From Chloroflexota bacterium (lineage in GTDB: Bacteria > Chloroflexota > Limnocylindria > Limnocylindrales > CSP1-4), in contig JAJXUG010000016.1 of assembly GCA_021783095.1 (NCBI GenBank), positions 1-64,000 of the forward strand: 64,000 nt of DNA. Direction: 5' to 3'. The stretch's first letter is position 1, and each line of letters opens with the position of its first letter. Below the pieces are notes generated by a model. That model had not been told where the DNA came from. It searched no databases and saw nothing but the letters and a program-made list of their open reading frames with translations. The translations under genes were made by a program, and so were the position numbers. Shown piece after piece: positions 40,947-52,392 of the stretch.

Positions 40947-42221
40947 ATGCGTATCGTGTCGCCCGAGGAAGCGGTCGCGGGCATCAAGTCGCGCGACCAG
41001 ATCTACATCCAGTGCGCTGCCGCGGTGCCGTCGTCCCTGCTCGACGCGCTCGTCGCGCGGGCGCCGGAGCTGTCGGACGTCTCGATGGTCCACCTGCACA
41101 CCGAGGGCCCGGGCCCCCACATGGCCCCGGAGATGGCGCCCCACTTCCGGCACCGGGCCCTGTTCATCGGGCCCAACGCCCGGGCCGCCGTCAACGAGGG
41201 GCGCGCGGACTTCGTGCCGGTGTTCCTCTCCGACGTGCCGGCCCTGTTCTCGTCGCGTGCCCTGCCGCTCGACGCGGTGTTCATGAACGTGAGCCCGCCG
41301 GACGCTCACGGGTTCTGCTCGCTGGGCGTGTCGGTGGAGGCGATGCACGCCGCGATCGGCGCCGCGAGGACCGTCATCGCGCAGCTGAACCCGTCGATGC
41401 CCCGAACGCTGGGCGAGTCGTTCGTCCACATCAGCGACATCGACATCGCCTGCGAGGTCGACCAGCCCCCGTACGAGGTGAACCGCCCCCAGATCGGCGA
41501 GCTCGAGCGCCGGATCGGCGGGTTCATCGCGGACCTGATCCCCGACGGCGCGACGCTCCAGCTGGGGATCGGCGCCATCCCCGCCGCCACCGCGGAGCTC
41601 CTGACCCACAAGCGGGACCTGGGCATCCACACCGAGATGTTCACCGACGCCGTGGTGGACCTGGTCGAGGCGGGCGCGCTGACCGGGGCCCGCAAGGCAC
41701 GGAACAAGGGCAAGCTCGTGACCTCGTTCATGATGGGCACGGCGCGGCTGTACCGGTTCGTCGACGACAACCCCATGGTCGAGATGCGCGCGGTCGACTT
41801 CACGAACGACACCCACGTGATCCGGTCGTTCGAGCACATGACCGCCATCAACTCGGCGATCGAGGTGGACCTCTCCGGCCAGGTCGTGGCGGATTCGATC
41901 GGCCACCGCATGTACTCCGGCGTTGGGGGCCAGATGGACTTCATCCGCGGCGCCGCGCTGGCCCCCGGGGGCAGGGCGATCATCGCGCTGCCGTCCACGG
42001 CGGGGAAGAACGGCGAGCAGAGTCGGATCACGCCCTCCCTCAGGGAGGGCGCAGGCGTCGTCACGACTCGCGCCCACGTCCGGACGGTGGTCACGGAGTG
42101 GGGAGTGGCGGAGCTGTGGGGCAAGAGCCTGCGCGAGCGGGCGAAGGCGCTCATCGCCGTGGCGCACCCCGGCCACCGCGACTTCCTGACCAGCGAGGCG
42201 CGGCGCAACCTGGAGCTGTAG
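40947..42221 (+). CDS. Acetyl-CoA hydrolase/4-hydroxybutyrate CoA-transferase family enzyme
   Basis: A 424-residue CoA-transferase that exchanges CoA between acetyl-CoA and an organic acid such as 4-hydroxybutyrate or butyrate. GATLQLGIGAIPAAT is the glycine-rich CoA site and LGIHTEMFTDAVVDLVEAG carries the catalytic Glu. SMPRTLGESFVHISDIDI, SGVGGQMDFIRGAALAPGG and the C-terminal AHPGHRDFLTSEAR are typical. It is chemically related to, but evolutionarily distinct from, the GctAB-like pair at 34-36 kb. It could take up the carbon skeleton left by GABA transamination. Confidence 0.88.
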   Translation: MRIVSPEEAVAGIKSRDQIYIQCAAAVPSSLLDALVARAPELSDVSMVHLHTEGPGPHMAPEMAPHFRHRALFIGPNARAAVNEGRADFVPVFLSDVPALFSSRALPLDAVFMNVSPPDAHGFCSLGVSVEAMHAAIGAARTVIAQLNPSMPRTLGESFVHISDIDIACEVDQPPYEVNRPQIGELERRIGGFIADLIPDGATLQLGIGAIPAATAELLTHKRDLGIHTEMFTDAVVDLVEAGALTGARKARNKGKLVTSFMMGTARLYRFVDDNPMVEMRAVDFTNDTHVIRSFEHMTAINSAIEVDLSGQVVADSIGHRMYSGVGGQMDFIRGAALAPGGRAIIALPSTAGKNGEQSRITPSLREGAGVVTTRAHVRTVVTEWGVAELWGKSLRERAKALIAVAHPGHRDFLTSEARRNLEL

Positions 42222-42707
42222 GCGCCGGAGGCCCGCGCCCGAGGCGGGGGCCGGGGCTTCGCCCCCTCGTGCGGCAGGAGCCGTCCGCGCTCGCCTCCGC
42301 ACGCCCTGTGCCCGGCCGACCTGAGTCGATCGACGCGGTCGACGAGCCTCGACACCACGGCCCCGCGCGGCCTGCCGAACCGCTCGAGGCGGCCCCGCTC
42401 CCCGAGATGGCCGGGAATCGAGAACCCCCGCCGCTCGGGCGAGGGTCCGGAGGTTCGGGTGGGTGCCGGGCGTCCCCTCCGGCACCCACCTCACACGCAT
42501 AGTCGGGGGTGTGCCCCACATCGAGTGAGTGCCGATCGGACCACCTTCGCGGGACCAGCGGCACCCCCTAGCCGGGCGCCCCGACCGGCGACCGGCCCGT
42601 GCCCGTCAGCGATGATGGCGGGACGCGGAGGCGGCATGACCGCGCCCGCCTGCTGGCCTCGCGGTCCGGCGCGGACGCCCGGTGTGCTCCTCCCCTCGAG
42701 GTCGATC
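42222..42707. other. Intergenic stretch with one strong hairpin
   Basis: No supported gene in 486 bases. A perfect 12-bp stem, GGTGGGTGCCGG at 42458-42469 with CCGGCACCCACC at 42479-42490, may be a distal terminator. The rest should contain the promoter of the next gene. Confidence 0.5.
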
Positions 42708-44045
42708 ATGAGCACCGAGCGCGTGCTGATCATGGGTGCCGCTGGACGCGACTTCCACGATTTCAACGTCGTCTACCGGGACGACCCGACGGTCGAGGTC
42801 GTCGCCTTCACCGCAACGCAGATCCCGGGCATCGCCGACCGACGGTACCCCATCGAGCTGGCCGGTGACCGCTACCCCGAAGGCATCCCCATCCGCCCGG
42901 AGTCGGAGCTCGAGGCGCTGATCGCCGCGCATGACGTCGACACCGTCGTCTTCGCCTATAGCGATGTCAGCCACGAGCAGGTGATGCACGCTGCGAGTCG
43001 GGTGCTCGCCGCGGGCGCGGACTTCAAGCTCCTGGGGCCCGACGCCACGATGCTGCCCTCGCGGCGGCCGGTCGTCGCCGTGTGCGCGGTGCGAACCGGC
43101 AGCGGCAAGAGCCAGACCAGCCGATACGTCGCGCGGGCGCTCGAGGCGCAGGGCCTCAAGGTGGCCGTGGTCCGCCACCCGATGCCCTACGGCGACCTCG
43201 TGGCGCAGCGCTGCCAGCGCTACGAGACCTACGCGGACCTCGACCGGTACGAGACCACGATCGAGGAGCGCGAGGAGTACGAGCCGCACCTCGACGCGGG
43301 GCGCCTCGTGTTCGCGGGCGTGGACTACGAGGAGATCCTGCACGCCGCCGAGGACGAGTGCGACGTCGTGATCTGGGACGGCGGGAACAACGACCTGCCG
43401 TTCTACGCGCCGGACCTCATGATCGTCGTGGCGGACCCGCTCCGGCCCGGACACGAGCTCCGCTACCACCCCGGCGAGGCCAACCTGCGGATGGCCGACA
43501 TCGTGGTCATCAACAAGGTCGACTCGGCCACCCCGGAGGCCCTGGCCGCCGTGCGAGCCGACATCGAGGCCGCCAACCCGGAAGCGCAGATCGTGGAGGC
43601 GCGCTCCTCGCTCACGCTGGAGGGCGGCGACATCGCCGGCCGCAAGGTCGTGGTGGTCGAGGACGGCCCGACGCTCACCCACGGCGGCATGACCTACGGC
43701 GCGGGCGTCGTGGCGGCACGCCGCTTCGGTGCCGCCGAGATCGTGGACCCCCGGCCGTACGCCCAGGGCGAGCTCGCCGCCACGCTGGCGAAGTACCCCG
43801 ACCTCGAGCGGCTCCTCCCCGCGATGGGCTACGGAGCCAAGCAGGTCCACGAGCTGGAGGCGGCGCTCGACGCCTGCCCGGCCGACGTGGTCCTCGCTGC
43901 GACGCCGATCGACCTGACGCGGGTGCTCAGCACCAAGAAGCCGATCGTCCGCGTTCGGTACGAGCTCGAGCCGGTCGTCGGGTCGCTCGAGGAGTTCATC
44001 GCCGCCATCGCCGAGCAGGCGCGCGCCGGCGTCGCCGGCCGCTGA
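42708..44045 (+). CDS. Cyclic 2,3-diphosphoglycerate synthetase-like protein
   Basis: A 445-residue P-loop enzyme resembling archaeal cDPG synthetase, which closes 2,3-diphosphoglycerate into a cyclic osmolyte with ATP. The N-terminal Rossmann-like part is VLIMGAAGRDFHDFNVVYRD. The P-loop is AVRTGSGKSQTSRYVARALE. VVIWDGGNNDLPFYAPDLMI and DIVVINKVDSATPEAL resemble the family and generic GTPase motifs. The start is ATG 42708 with GAGGT upstream. Bacterial homologs in Chloroflexota and Thermus-like groups are annotated the same way, but activity has rarely been tested. Confidence 0.8.
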   Translation: MSTERVLIMGAAGRDFHDFNVVYRDDPTVEVVAFTATQIPGIADRRYPIELAGDRYPEGIPIRPESELEALIAAHDVDTVVFAYSDVSHEQVMHAASRVLAAGADFKLLGPDATMLPSRRPVVAVCAVRTGSGKSQTSRYVARALEAQGLKVAVVRHPMPYGDLVAQRCQRYETYADLDRYETTIEEREEYEPHLDAGRLVFAGVDYEEILHAAEDECDVVIWDGGNNDLPFYAPDLMIVVADPLRPGHELRYHPGEANLRMADIVVINKVDSATPEALAAVRADIEAANPEAQIVEARSSLTLEGGDIAGRKVVVVEDGPTLTHGGMTYGAGVVAARRFGAAEIVDPRPYAQGELAATLAKYPDLERLLPAMGYGAKQVHELEAALDACPADVVLAATPIDLTRVLSTKKPIVRVRYELEPVVGSLEEFIAAIAEQARAGVAGR

Positions 44046-44067
44046 GTCCGAACCCCCGCGCCGCGCA

Positions 44068-44098
44068 GGGGCGCCCGGGCCGTCAGGCCGGGCGCCCC
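44068..44098. terminator. Terminator hairpin
   Basis: An 11-bp stem GGGGCGCCCGG/CCGGGCGCCCC with a 9-base loop lies between the cDPG-synthetase-like gene and the convergent alcohol dehydrogenase gene. Confidence 0.6.
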
Positions 44099-44168
44099 CC
44101 ATGGCTGGCGAGGCCGAGAGCAGGTCGCCGCCCATCAGGCGGCCGTTCGACAGGACCCGCCGCGCGGG

Positions 44169-45218
44169 TCAGCGGGGCATCGCCGACGTCTCTGCGACAA
44201 TGCCCGACAGGGCGCCGACCACGAGCACAGCGCTTCCCGTGACGCGCCCGGCCGCGAGCCGCGCCAGCGCCTCGTTGGCGGCTTCGAGCGGGTGCGTCTC
44301 GATGTCGGTCACGATGCCGATTTGGGCGGCGAGGGCGAGGAACTCGCGAGCGTCCTGACGCGTGACGTTCGCCACGCTGCGGATCGAGCGCTCCAACCAG
44401 AGGTCCTCGTAGGGCATCGCCGGCAGCCCGTCGAGGTGGATTGCGTTGATGGCCACCACGCCGCCGCGATCCAGCGCCCGGAGCGCCGAGGCCACGACAG
44501 AGCCCACCGGCGCGAAGGTGACCGCCGCGTCGAGGGGGACTGGCGGCCGGTCGTCGTACCCGCCCGCCCACGCAGCCCCGAGCTGGAGCGCCCGGTCGCG
44601 CTCACCCGCCGCGCGAGTGGCCACGAACGCCTCCACGCCCCACGCGCGCGCGACCTGAAGCGCCAGCCGCGCCGACGCGCCGAACCCGTACAACCCGAGG
44701 CGCGCCCCCCTCGACTCAGGCCCGATCCCCGCAACGCGGAGCGCCCGATAGCCGATGATGCCGCCGCACAGCAGCGGCGCCGCCGCGAGGTCCGGGTAGC
44801 CGTCAGGGAGGCGCACGGCGACGTCCGCCCGTGCCGTGACCGACTCCGCGTAGCCGCCGTCGCGGTCCCAGCCGGTGAACGTGGCCGCCTCGCACAGGTT
44901 CTCGCGCCCCGACCGGCAGAACCGGCAGTCACCGTCGGTCCCGGCGAGCCACGTCAGGCCCGCCCGGTCTCCGCAGGCCCAGCCCAGCACCTCGTCGCCC
45001 ACCGCGTCGACCACGCCGACGACCTGGTGGCCGGGGACGACAGGCAGGCGCCGCGGGGCGAGGTCGCCCTCGCAGATCTGGAGGTCGGTGCGGCAGACGG
45101 CACAGGCGGTCACCCGCAGCCGGATCTCGCCGGCCGACGGCTCTGGATCCGGGCGATCCTCCGGCACGAGCGGCGACTCGGCGGCTGGCGCGGGTTGGCG
45201 AAGCGCCATGGTGCGCAT
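44169..45218 (-). CDS. Zinc-dependent alcohol dehydrogenase (MDR)
   Basis: A 349-residue medium-chain dehydrogenase converting alcohols and aldehydes with NAD(P). Catalytic zinc ligands are in CAVCRTDLQ and VVPGHQVVG. The structural zinc loop is DGDCRFCRSGRENLCEAATF with four Cys. The cofactor loop, LGLYGFGASARLALQVARAW, deviates from the classic GxGxxG by Ala/Ser substitutions but is common in the AdhA subgroup. The substrate is unknown. The gene is divergent from a GNAT protein gene with 38 bases between starts. Confidence 0.9.
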   Translation of the reverse strand: MRTMALRQPAPAAESPLVPEDRPDPEPSAGEIRLRVTACAVCRTDLQICEGDLAPRRLPVVPGHQVVGVVDAVGDEVLGWACGDRAGLTWLAGTDGDCRFCRSGRENLCEAATFTGWDRDGGYAESVTARADVAVRLPDGYPDLAAAPLLCGGIIGYRALRVAGIGPESRGARLGLYGFGASARLALQVARAWGVEAFVATRAAGERDRALQLGAAWAGGYDDRPPVPLDAAVTFAPVGSVVASALRALDRGGVVAINAIHLDGLPAMPYEDLWLERSIRSVANVTRQDAREFLALAAQIGIVTDIETHPLEAANEALARLAAGRVTGSAVLVVGALSGIVAETSAMPR

Positions 45219-45256
45219 AGCCGAAGCCTACCGCTGCCCGCGGATATGATCGACCC

Positions 45257-45760
45257 GTGGACACGTCGTTCGTCCTGCGCGAGATCACCGACGGGGACCG
45301 GCCGCTGGTCGAGCGGCTCTGGCAGCTGTACTCGCACGACATGTCTGAGGTCCGGCGAACGCTTCCAGGCGCCGAGGGCCTCTACAAGCCCGGGCGGCTG
45401 CCCGGCTACTTCGGGGACCCCGACCGCTGCGGCTTCCTGGTGATGCACGACGAAGCGCCTGCAGGCTTCGCGTTCATCGACGGCCTGAGGGGGCCCGCCC
45501 GCAAGATGGGCGACTTCTTCGTCGTCCGGGGCGTCCGCCGGCAGGGGATCGCGTCCGGGGTGGCCAGGGCGCTGTTCGCGCGGTATCCGGGCCGCTGGGA
45601 GATCGGGTTCCAGGCGGGGAACCCGGGTGCCCCGGAGTTCTGGCGGCGTGTCGCCACGGACACCGCGGGCACCGCGTGGCGGGAGGAGCTCCGGCCCGTC
45701 CCCAACAAGCCCCACATCCCCCACGACCACTTCATCATCTTCACCCCGGCGGCTGGCTGA
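45257..45760 (+). CDS. GNAT-family acetyltransferase
   Basis: A 167-residue N-acetyltransferase. The fold is recognised from FVLREITDGDRPLVERLWQL, the beta-4 strand MGDFFVVRGVRR, and the acetyl-CoA pyrophosphate loop VRRQGIASGVARALF (QxxGxA pattern). The acceptor is unknown. The start is GTG 45257. The C-terminal segment, with WRRVATDTAGTAWREELRPV and HDHFIIF, is typical of the uncharacterised GNATs of this length. No operon partner. Confidence 0.85.
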   Translation: MDTSFVLREITDGDRPLVERLWQLYSHDMSEVRRTLPGAEGLYKPGRLPGYFGDPDRCGFLVMHDEAPAGFAFIDGLRGPARKMGDFFVVRGVRRQGIASGVARALFARYPGRWEIGFQAGNPGAPEFWRRVATDTAGTAWREELRPVPNKPHIPHDHFIIFTPAAG

Positions 45761-45957
45761 GGACCTTGCCCGGAGGCACGGAGGCAGGGAGGCGCGGGCC
45801 CCGGCGGGGCTCGATGGGTGCGCCTCAGGCCCATTGCGCCCGGGTGTCGCTGCAGGTCCCGGACGGCGCGGGGACTCCGGCCGGGTGTTCGCGACGAACG
45901 GCAGGCGAGACCCGCGCGGCCGAGCGCGCACGATGGCCGAGTCGAAGGGAGACAGCC

Positions 45958-46317
45958 ATGCAGGGATCCACCCGAGCTCGCCGAACCACGAAGGGGCCGG
46001 GACTGACAGGCGCCAACGCGGTCGTCTGGATCGAAGAGGGTCGCGCGCTGGTGCTCCGCGATGACGCGGGGGCGATCGCCGAGACGGAGGTGCCGCTGCC
46101 GGACCCCGCGACGGCGACGCTCCTCGCGCTCGCCGAGGTGGCGCATCGGGTCGGTGCCGTGGACCGGGTCCTGGTGATGGGCCCGATGGGGCTGCGCACC
46201 GCCCTGGAGCGCGAGATCGTGGCCATCGGCCACGCGCCCGAGACCATCCGCGAGGCGCCGCTCGAGGGCCCCGTCGACCGCGGAGTGCTGCTCACGGAAC
46301 TGCGCCGCTTGGCCTGA
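45958..46317 (+). CDS. Conserved-looking protein of unknown function (119 aa)
   Basis: Starts at ATG 45958 with GGGAGA upstream. ANAVVWIEEGRALVLRDDAG resembles the opening strand of baeRF/host-attachment-like proteins, and VDRVLVMGPMGLRTALERE IVAIG has the alternating alpha/beta look of the same superfamily (split here by a space only for length). The assignment is weak. It precedes the hydrogenase operon by about 150 bases on the same strand, so an association with it is possible but unproven. Confidence 0.5.
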   Translation: MQGSTRARRTTKGPGLTGANAVVWIEEGRALVLRDDAGAIAETEVPLPDPATATLLALAEVAHRVGAVDRVLVMGPMGLRTALEREIVAIGHAPETIREAPLEGPVDRGVLLTELRRLA

Positions 46318-46465
46318 CCGGCCATGGTCGAGTCCCGTCGCGCGGGGGACCGACGGCACTGACCGCGGACGTTCCGCGGCAGGAGGATCGGGAAGCGGGC
46401 CTGGAACATCCGGCGCCTCGCGAGGCGTGCGGCAGGGGCCCCTGGTAGTCGAGGTGCAGCCTCAC

Positions 46466-46977
46466 ATGACCCTGCCTGCCCCCAGCGAGTTCGCCGGCGC
46501 CGATCTCGCCTTGGCGCTCTCCGGCTCTTGGTTCGGCGCCGGCCTGACGCCCGAGGCCGTGACTCGCCTCGCCGCCATCGCGGAGGTGCGGGACCTCGTG
46601 CCCGGGGATGTCGTCGTGGCCGAGGGCCAGGTCGCCGAGACGCTCGGCATCGTGCTCAGCGGCCGCATCGCCCTCCGGATGCTCGTCCCGGAGCGCGGGA
46701 CCGTGACGATCCTGACGGTGGAGCCGGGAGACGTGGTTGGCTGGTCCGCGGTCGTGGCGCCCTACCGCGGCACCGATGACGCGGTGGCCATCGAGCCTGT
46801 GCGCCTGCTGACGTTCTCCGGCGAGCGGCTCCGGCTGCTCCTCCGGGCGGATCCCCTGCTCGCCGCATCCCTGTACCCGCGGCTGCTCCAGTCTGTGGGC
46901 CGTCGCCTCGCCGCGACGAGGATGCAGCTCCTCGACCTGTTTGCGCGCGAGGAGTGGGTGCGATCGGAGACGAAGCA

Positions 46978-46984
<7 letters not shown>
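46466..46984 (+). CDS. Cyclic-nucleotide-binding-domain protein without HTH
   Basis: A 172-residue protein consisting of a CAP-like sensor domain: LTPEAVTRLAAIAEVRDLVP, VVVAEGQVAETLGIVLSGRI, and VEPGDVVGWSAVVAP in the region of the nucleotide-binding cassette. The C-terminal helix ends without a DNA-binding domain, unlike Crp/Fnr. Its stop overlaps the hydrogenase beta-gamma start (ATGGTGA), so it is the first gene of that operon. Proteins like this accompany group 3b hydrogenases elsewhere and may adjust activity; the ligand is unknown. Confidence 0.82.
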
Positions 46985-49019
<2,035 letters not shown>

Positions 49020-49020
<1 letters not shown>

Positions 49021-49871
49021 TGGCGACGGTCGCCGCCCGGCCGAGGCTTCGCGTCGGGATCGTCAAGATGGCCTCGTGCGACGGCTGCCAGCTCACGCTC
49101 CTCGACCTCGAGGACGAGCTGCTCGCCATCGCCGAGCGGTTCGAGCTCGTCGAGTTCCCGGAGGCCAGCTCGGCGCGCTCGGCCGGCCCCTACGACGTCC
49201 TGCTGGTGGAGGGCGCGGTGAGCACGCCCGACCAGGCCGCCGACATCCTGGAGCTGCGGCGCAAGGCGAAGCTCCTCGTCAGCGTCGGCGCCTGCGCGAG
49301 CTACGGCGGCATCCAGGCGCTGCGCAATTGGTCCGACCATGACGCCATCCGCGCCGCGGTCTACGCGCATCCGGAGTACGTCGAGTCGCTCAACGCTGCC
49401 ACGCCCGTCTCGGAGCACGTCAAGGTAGACGCTGAGCTCCACGGCTGCCCCATCAGCCCCGACCAGCTGCGCGAGGTGCTGGTGTCGGTTGCCGTGGGCC
49501 GGCGGCCGCAGATCCGCGAGGAGGCGGTCTGCCTCGAGTGCAAGCGTCGGGGCACCGTGTGCGTGATGGTCGCCGAGGGGATCCCGTGCCTCGGGCCGGT
49601 GACCCAGAGCGGCTGCGGCGCCCTGTGCCCGTCGTTCCGCCGCGGCTGCTTCGGCTGCTTCGGGCCCCGCGAGCAGGCGAACGCAACGAGCCTGGCGAGG
49701 ACCCTCGCAGCCGACGGGCGCGAGGACCCGGACGTTGCCCGGCTGTTCGCGGGGTTCACGGGCTGGTCGGGGCCGTTCCGGGCGGTGGTCGCCGCGTATG
49801 GCGGACCGCCCGGCGTGATCCCCTATGCCGTGCCGGAGAGCGCTGAGGGAGGTCGCGATGGGCGCGGCTGA
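49020..49871 (+). CDS. NiFe hydrogenase small (delta) subunit, group 3b-like
   Basis: A 283-residue small subunit carrying FeS clusters that take electrons from the NiFe site. CDGCQLTLLDLEDELL supplies the first Cys pair of the proximal cluster, LLVSVGACASYGGIQALRN the next, and ELHGCPISPDQL another. Further Cys are in EAVCLECKRRGTVCVMV and CLGPVTQSGCGALC. There is no Tat signal, as expected for cytoplasmic group 3 enzymes. The start codon overlaps the previous stop (TGATG). It overlaps the large-subunit gene by 14 bases. Confidence 0.92.
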
Positions 49872-51222
49872 CACGACCGTGCCGACCGCGGCATCGGGCC
49901 GCGATCGCGAGTTCAAGGTCGACTACATCACCCGGGTCGAGGGCGAGGGCTCGCTGGTCCTCCAGCTCCGCGAGGGCGAGGTGACGGAGGCGCGGCTGCG
50001 GATCTTCGAGGCGCCGCGCTACTTCGAGCGGCTGGTGGTGGGCCGCACGGGCGACGAGGTCATCGACATCGTGGCCCGGATCTGCGGGATCTGCCCGATC
50101 GCCTACCAGATGACCGCCGTGCACGCGTTCGAGGACCTGTACGGCGTCGAGGTGTCGCCAGCGGTTCGGCAGCTGCGGCGCCTGCTCTACTGCGCCGAGT
50201 ACATCCAGAGCCACGCGCTCCACGTGTTCATGCTCCATGCGCCGGACTTCCTGGGCTACCCCTCGGTGGTGGCCATGGCCGGCGACTACCGGCCGGTCGT
50301 GGAGCAGGGGCTGGCCATCAAGAAGCTCGGGAACCGCCTGATCTCGGTGCTGGGCGGCCGTCCGGTCCACCCCGTCTCGGTGCGGGTGGGCGGGTTCTCG
50401 CGCGTGCCCTGGCGGCGCGACCTCGACGGTGTTCGCGCGGAGCTCGACGAGGTGGTCGAGCTGGCGCGGGCGACGGTGGGCCTGGTCGCCTCCTGGAGTC
50501 CGCCCGACCACGAGCACGCCCAGCCCCTCGTCGCCCTGCGCCACCCCGCGGAGTACCCCTACAGCGACGGGAGGATCGTCTCGACGGACGGCCTCGACCT
50601 GGCGCCCGGCGACTGGCGCGAGGCGTTCGAGGAGCACCAAGTCGAGGGCTCGAACGCGCTCCACGCCCGGACGCACGACGGCCGCGCGTACCTGCTGGGC
50701 CCGACCGCACGGATCATCCTCGACGCCGACCGCCTGCATCCCATGGCCGCCGAGGCCTACGCCGCGACGGGCCTCGCCGGCGAGATCCGGTCGAACGTCC
50801 ACCGGTCGATCGTCGCCCGGGCGGTTGAGCTGCTGGGCGCCTGCGCCGAGGCGCGCGACATCATCGACGACTACCGGGCGCCCGCCGCGCCCAGGGTGCC
50901 GTTCACACCCCGGGCAGGCGTGGCCGCGTGGTCCACCGAGGCGCCGCGCGGCCTGCTCCACCACCGCTACGAGGTGGACGAGGACGGGCAGGTCACGGCC
51001 GCCCAGATCGTGCCGCCCACGAGCCAGAACCAGGGTGCGATCGAGGCGGACCTCGCCGCATTCGCGCCGCGGGTGCTGGACCTGCCGCATGGCGAGGCGA
51101 CGCAGCGCCTCGAGATGCTGATCCGCGCCTACGACCCCTGCATCAGCTGCGCGACCCACTTCCTCGACCTGCGGATCATCGATCGCGGGCGGGAGCCGGA
51201 GCGGGCACCAGCAGCCGGCTGA
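49858..51222 (+). CDS. NiFe hydrogenase large (alpha) subunit, group 3b-like
   Basis: Catalytic subunit, 454 residues. The N-terminal Cys pair of the NiFe site is in VARICGICPIAYQM and the C-terminal pair in DPCISCATHF. It begins with KVDYITRVEGEGSL, the typical RVEGEG motif. About 20 residues follow the last ligand and would be removed by the maturation protease encoded just downstream. RBS GGAGGT precedes ATG 49858. With the upstream genes it forms a soluble enzyme coupling H2 and NAD(P)H, possibly also reducing sulfur. Confidence 0.93.
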   Translation: MGAADTTVPTAASGRDREFKVDYITRVEGEGSLVLQLREGEVTEARLRIFEAPRYFERLVVGRTGDEVIDIVARICGICPIAYQMTAVHAFEDLYGVEVSPAVRQLRRLLYCAEYIQSHALHVFMLHAPDFLGYPSVVAMAGDYRPVVEQGLAIKKLGNRLISVLGGRPVHPVSVRVGGFSRVPWRRDLDGVRAELDEVVELARATVGLVASWSPPDHEHAQPLVALRHPAEYPYSDGRIVSTDGLDLAPGDWREAFEEHQVEGSNALHARTHDGRAYLLGPTARIILDADRLHPMAAEAYAATGLAGEIRSNVHRSIVARAVELLGACAEARDIIDDYRAPAAPRVPFTPRAGVAAWSTEAPRGLLHHRYEVDEDGQVTAAQIVPPTSQNQGAIEADLAAFAPRVLDLPHGEATQRLEMLIRAYDPCISCATHFLDLRIIDRGREPERAPAAG

Positions 51223-51231
51223 TGTCGTCCG

Positions 51232-51251
51232 CCGCAGGCAAGCGCCTGCGG
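51232..51251 (+). terminator. Hairpin after the hydrogenase large-subunit gene
   Basis: A perfect 8-bp stem CCGCAGGC/GCCTGCGG with a 4-base loop starts 10 bases after the stop. Confidence 0.5.
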
Positions 51252-51660
51252 GGCGGGGCTTGTCAAGGGGCACCGTCGACCCGACGGCTGCTGCGCCGTG
51301 GCAATCGGGTGCCTGGGGCCGCCTTCTGCGCGACCGGGGCCAGCACCACCGGGTCCCGACCTCGCGGGGCCGGACGGCCCGGCCCACCGGGCGCTGAGAG
51401 TGACGCCCCGCCTGACTGACGGCCCTAAACCCGCACCGCGCCCGGAGCGAGCATTACAGGGCGCCGCCGGGTCGCGCGGTCACAGACCAGAGTGCGGTCC
51501 GGCCCACCAACTGAGGTCCAGCCTCAATGAGCCTTCGTGTCACGACAGAAGGCGTCCCCACATCTACGGCCCCGTCGTTCACTGCGCCCCGCCGCTCCCG
51601 CTCGCCTCGCGGGCCGCGGGGATTCAGGCGACCCGCCGCGACCCATGGGGAGGTGGCGCG
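51252..51660. other. Intergenic stretch without a supported gene
   Basis: About 410 bases between the hydrogenase large subunit and its putative maturation protease. Only weak GC-driven frames are seen, so the protease may have its own promoter here. Confidence 0.4.
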
Positions 51661-52176
51661 ATGACACATCTGGCACCGCCGTCCGTGCGCCTGCTCGTGT
51701 GCGGCAATGCCGAGCGTGGGGACGATGGCGCGGCGCTCTCGGCCGTTGCGACGCTCCTGCCCACGCTGTCGGCGCCGCTCCTCGAGCGGATCGAGGTCCG
51801 TCGCTGCGGCCAACTGCGGGTTGAGGACCTCCTTGACGTGACCCCGTGCGAGGTCGTGGTCATCGTCGACGCCGCCGTGGGCGTGCCGCCCGGCCACGTC
51901 ATCACGCTGCCGGTCGCCGACATCGCCCCGCTCCTCGGCACGGCGGCCCCCCGCTCCTCGCACGAGCTCCCGATCGACCAGGTGTTGAGCCTTGCTGCCA
52001 CGCTGCGCCCGGGCGGCCTCCCCGCCGGGGTGTTCATCGGGATCGGCGGGCGGCGGTTCGGCTACGGTCGGCCCCTCTCGCGCTCGGTGCGCCTTGCGAT
52101 GGGCGGCTTCCAGAAGGCCATCGCGGCGGAGCTCGCCCGGCTCGCGCGCGTGTCCGGGGGACCCACGCCCGTCTGA
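51661..52176 (+). CDS. Hydrogenase maturation protease (HyaD/HycI family)
   Basis: A 171-residue endopeptidase that would cut the C-terminal tail of the large subunit after nickel insertion. The N-terminal motif VCGNAERGDDGAALSAV carries the metal-sensing Asp, and VVIVDAAVGVPPGHV carries the second Asp. HELPIDQVLSLAA supplies a His in the usual place. It starts at ATG 51661 with GGGAGG upstream. The downstream position on the same strand fits a dedicated role. No hyp accessory genes are seen in the window. Confidence 0.85.
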   Translation: MTHLAPPSVRLLVCGNAERGDDGAALSAVATLLPTLSAPLLERIEVRRCGQLRVEDLLDVTPCEVVVIVDAAVGVPPGHVITLPVADIAPLLGTAAPRSSHELPIDQVLSLAATLRPGGLPAGVFIGIGGRRFGYGRPLSRSVRLAMGGFQKAIAAELARLARVSGGPTPV

Positions 52177-52392
52177 TTCGGGGCAGCGTGGGCGCGCCGG
52201 GCGGCGCACGGGCGCCCGGGCTTCGCCCCAGCCAGTCAACGCCCGAGCCGACCCGAGACCATTGGCCCGTCGCTTCGTGCCCCCCCGCCCTCGGGCTGGG
52301 ATCGGCGCCGCCGTCACCCTGTAGCGCGTGACCGCCGAACTCGTCGCGGTGGCCGCAGTTCCGACGGGTGTCAGGGTCCTGGAGGTGCACGC

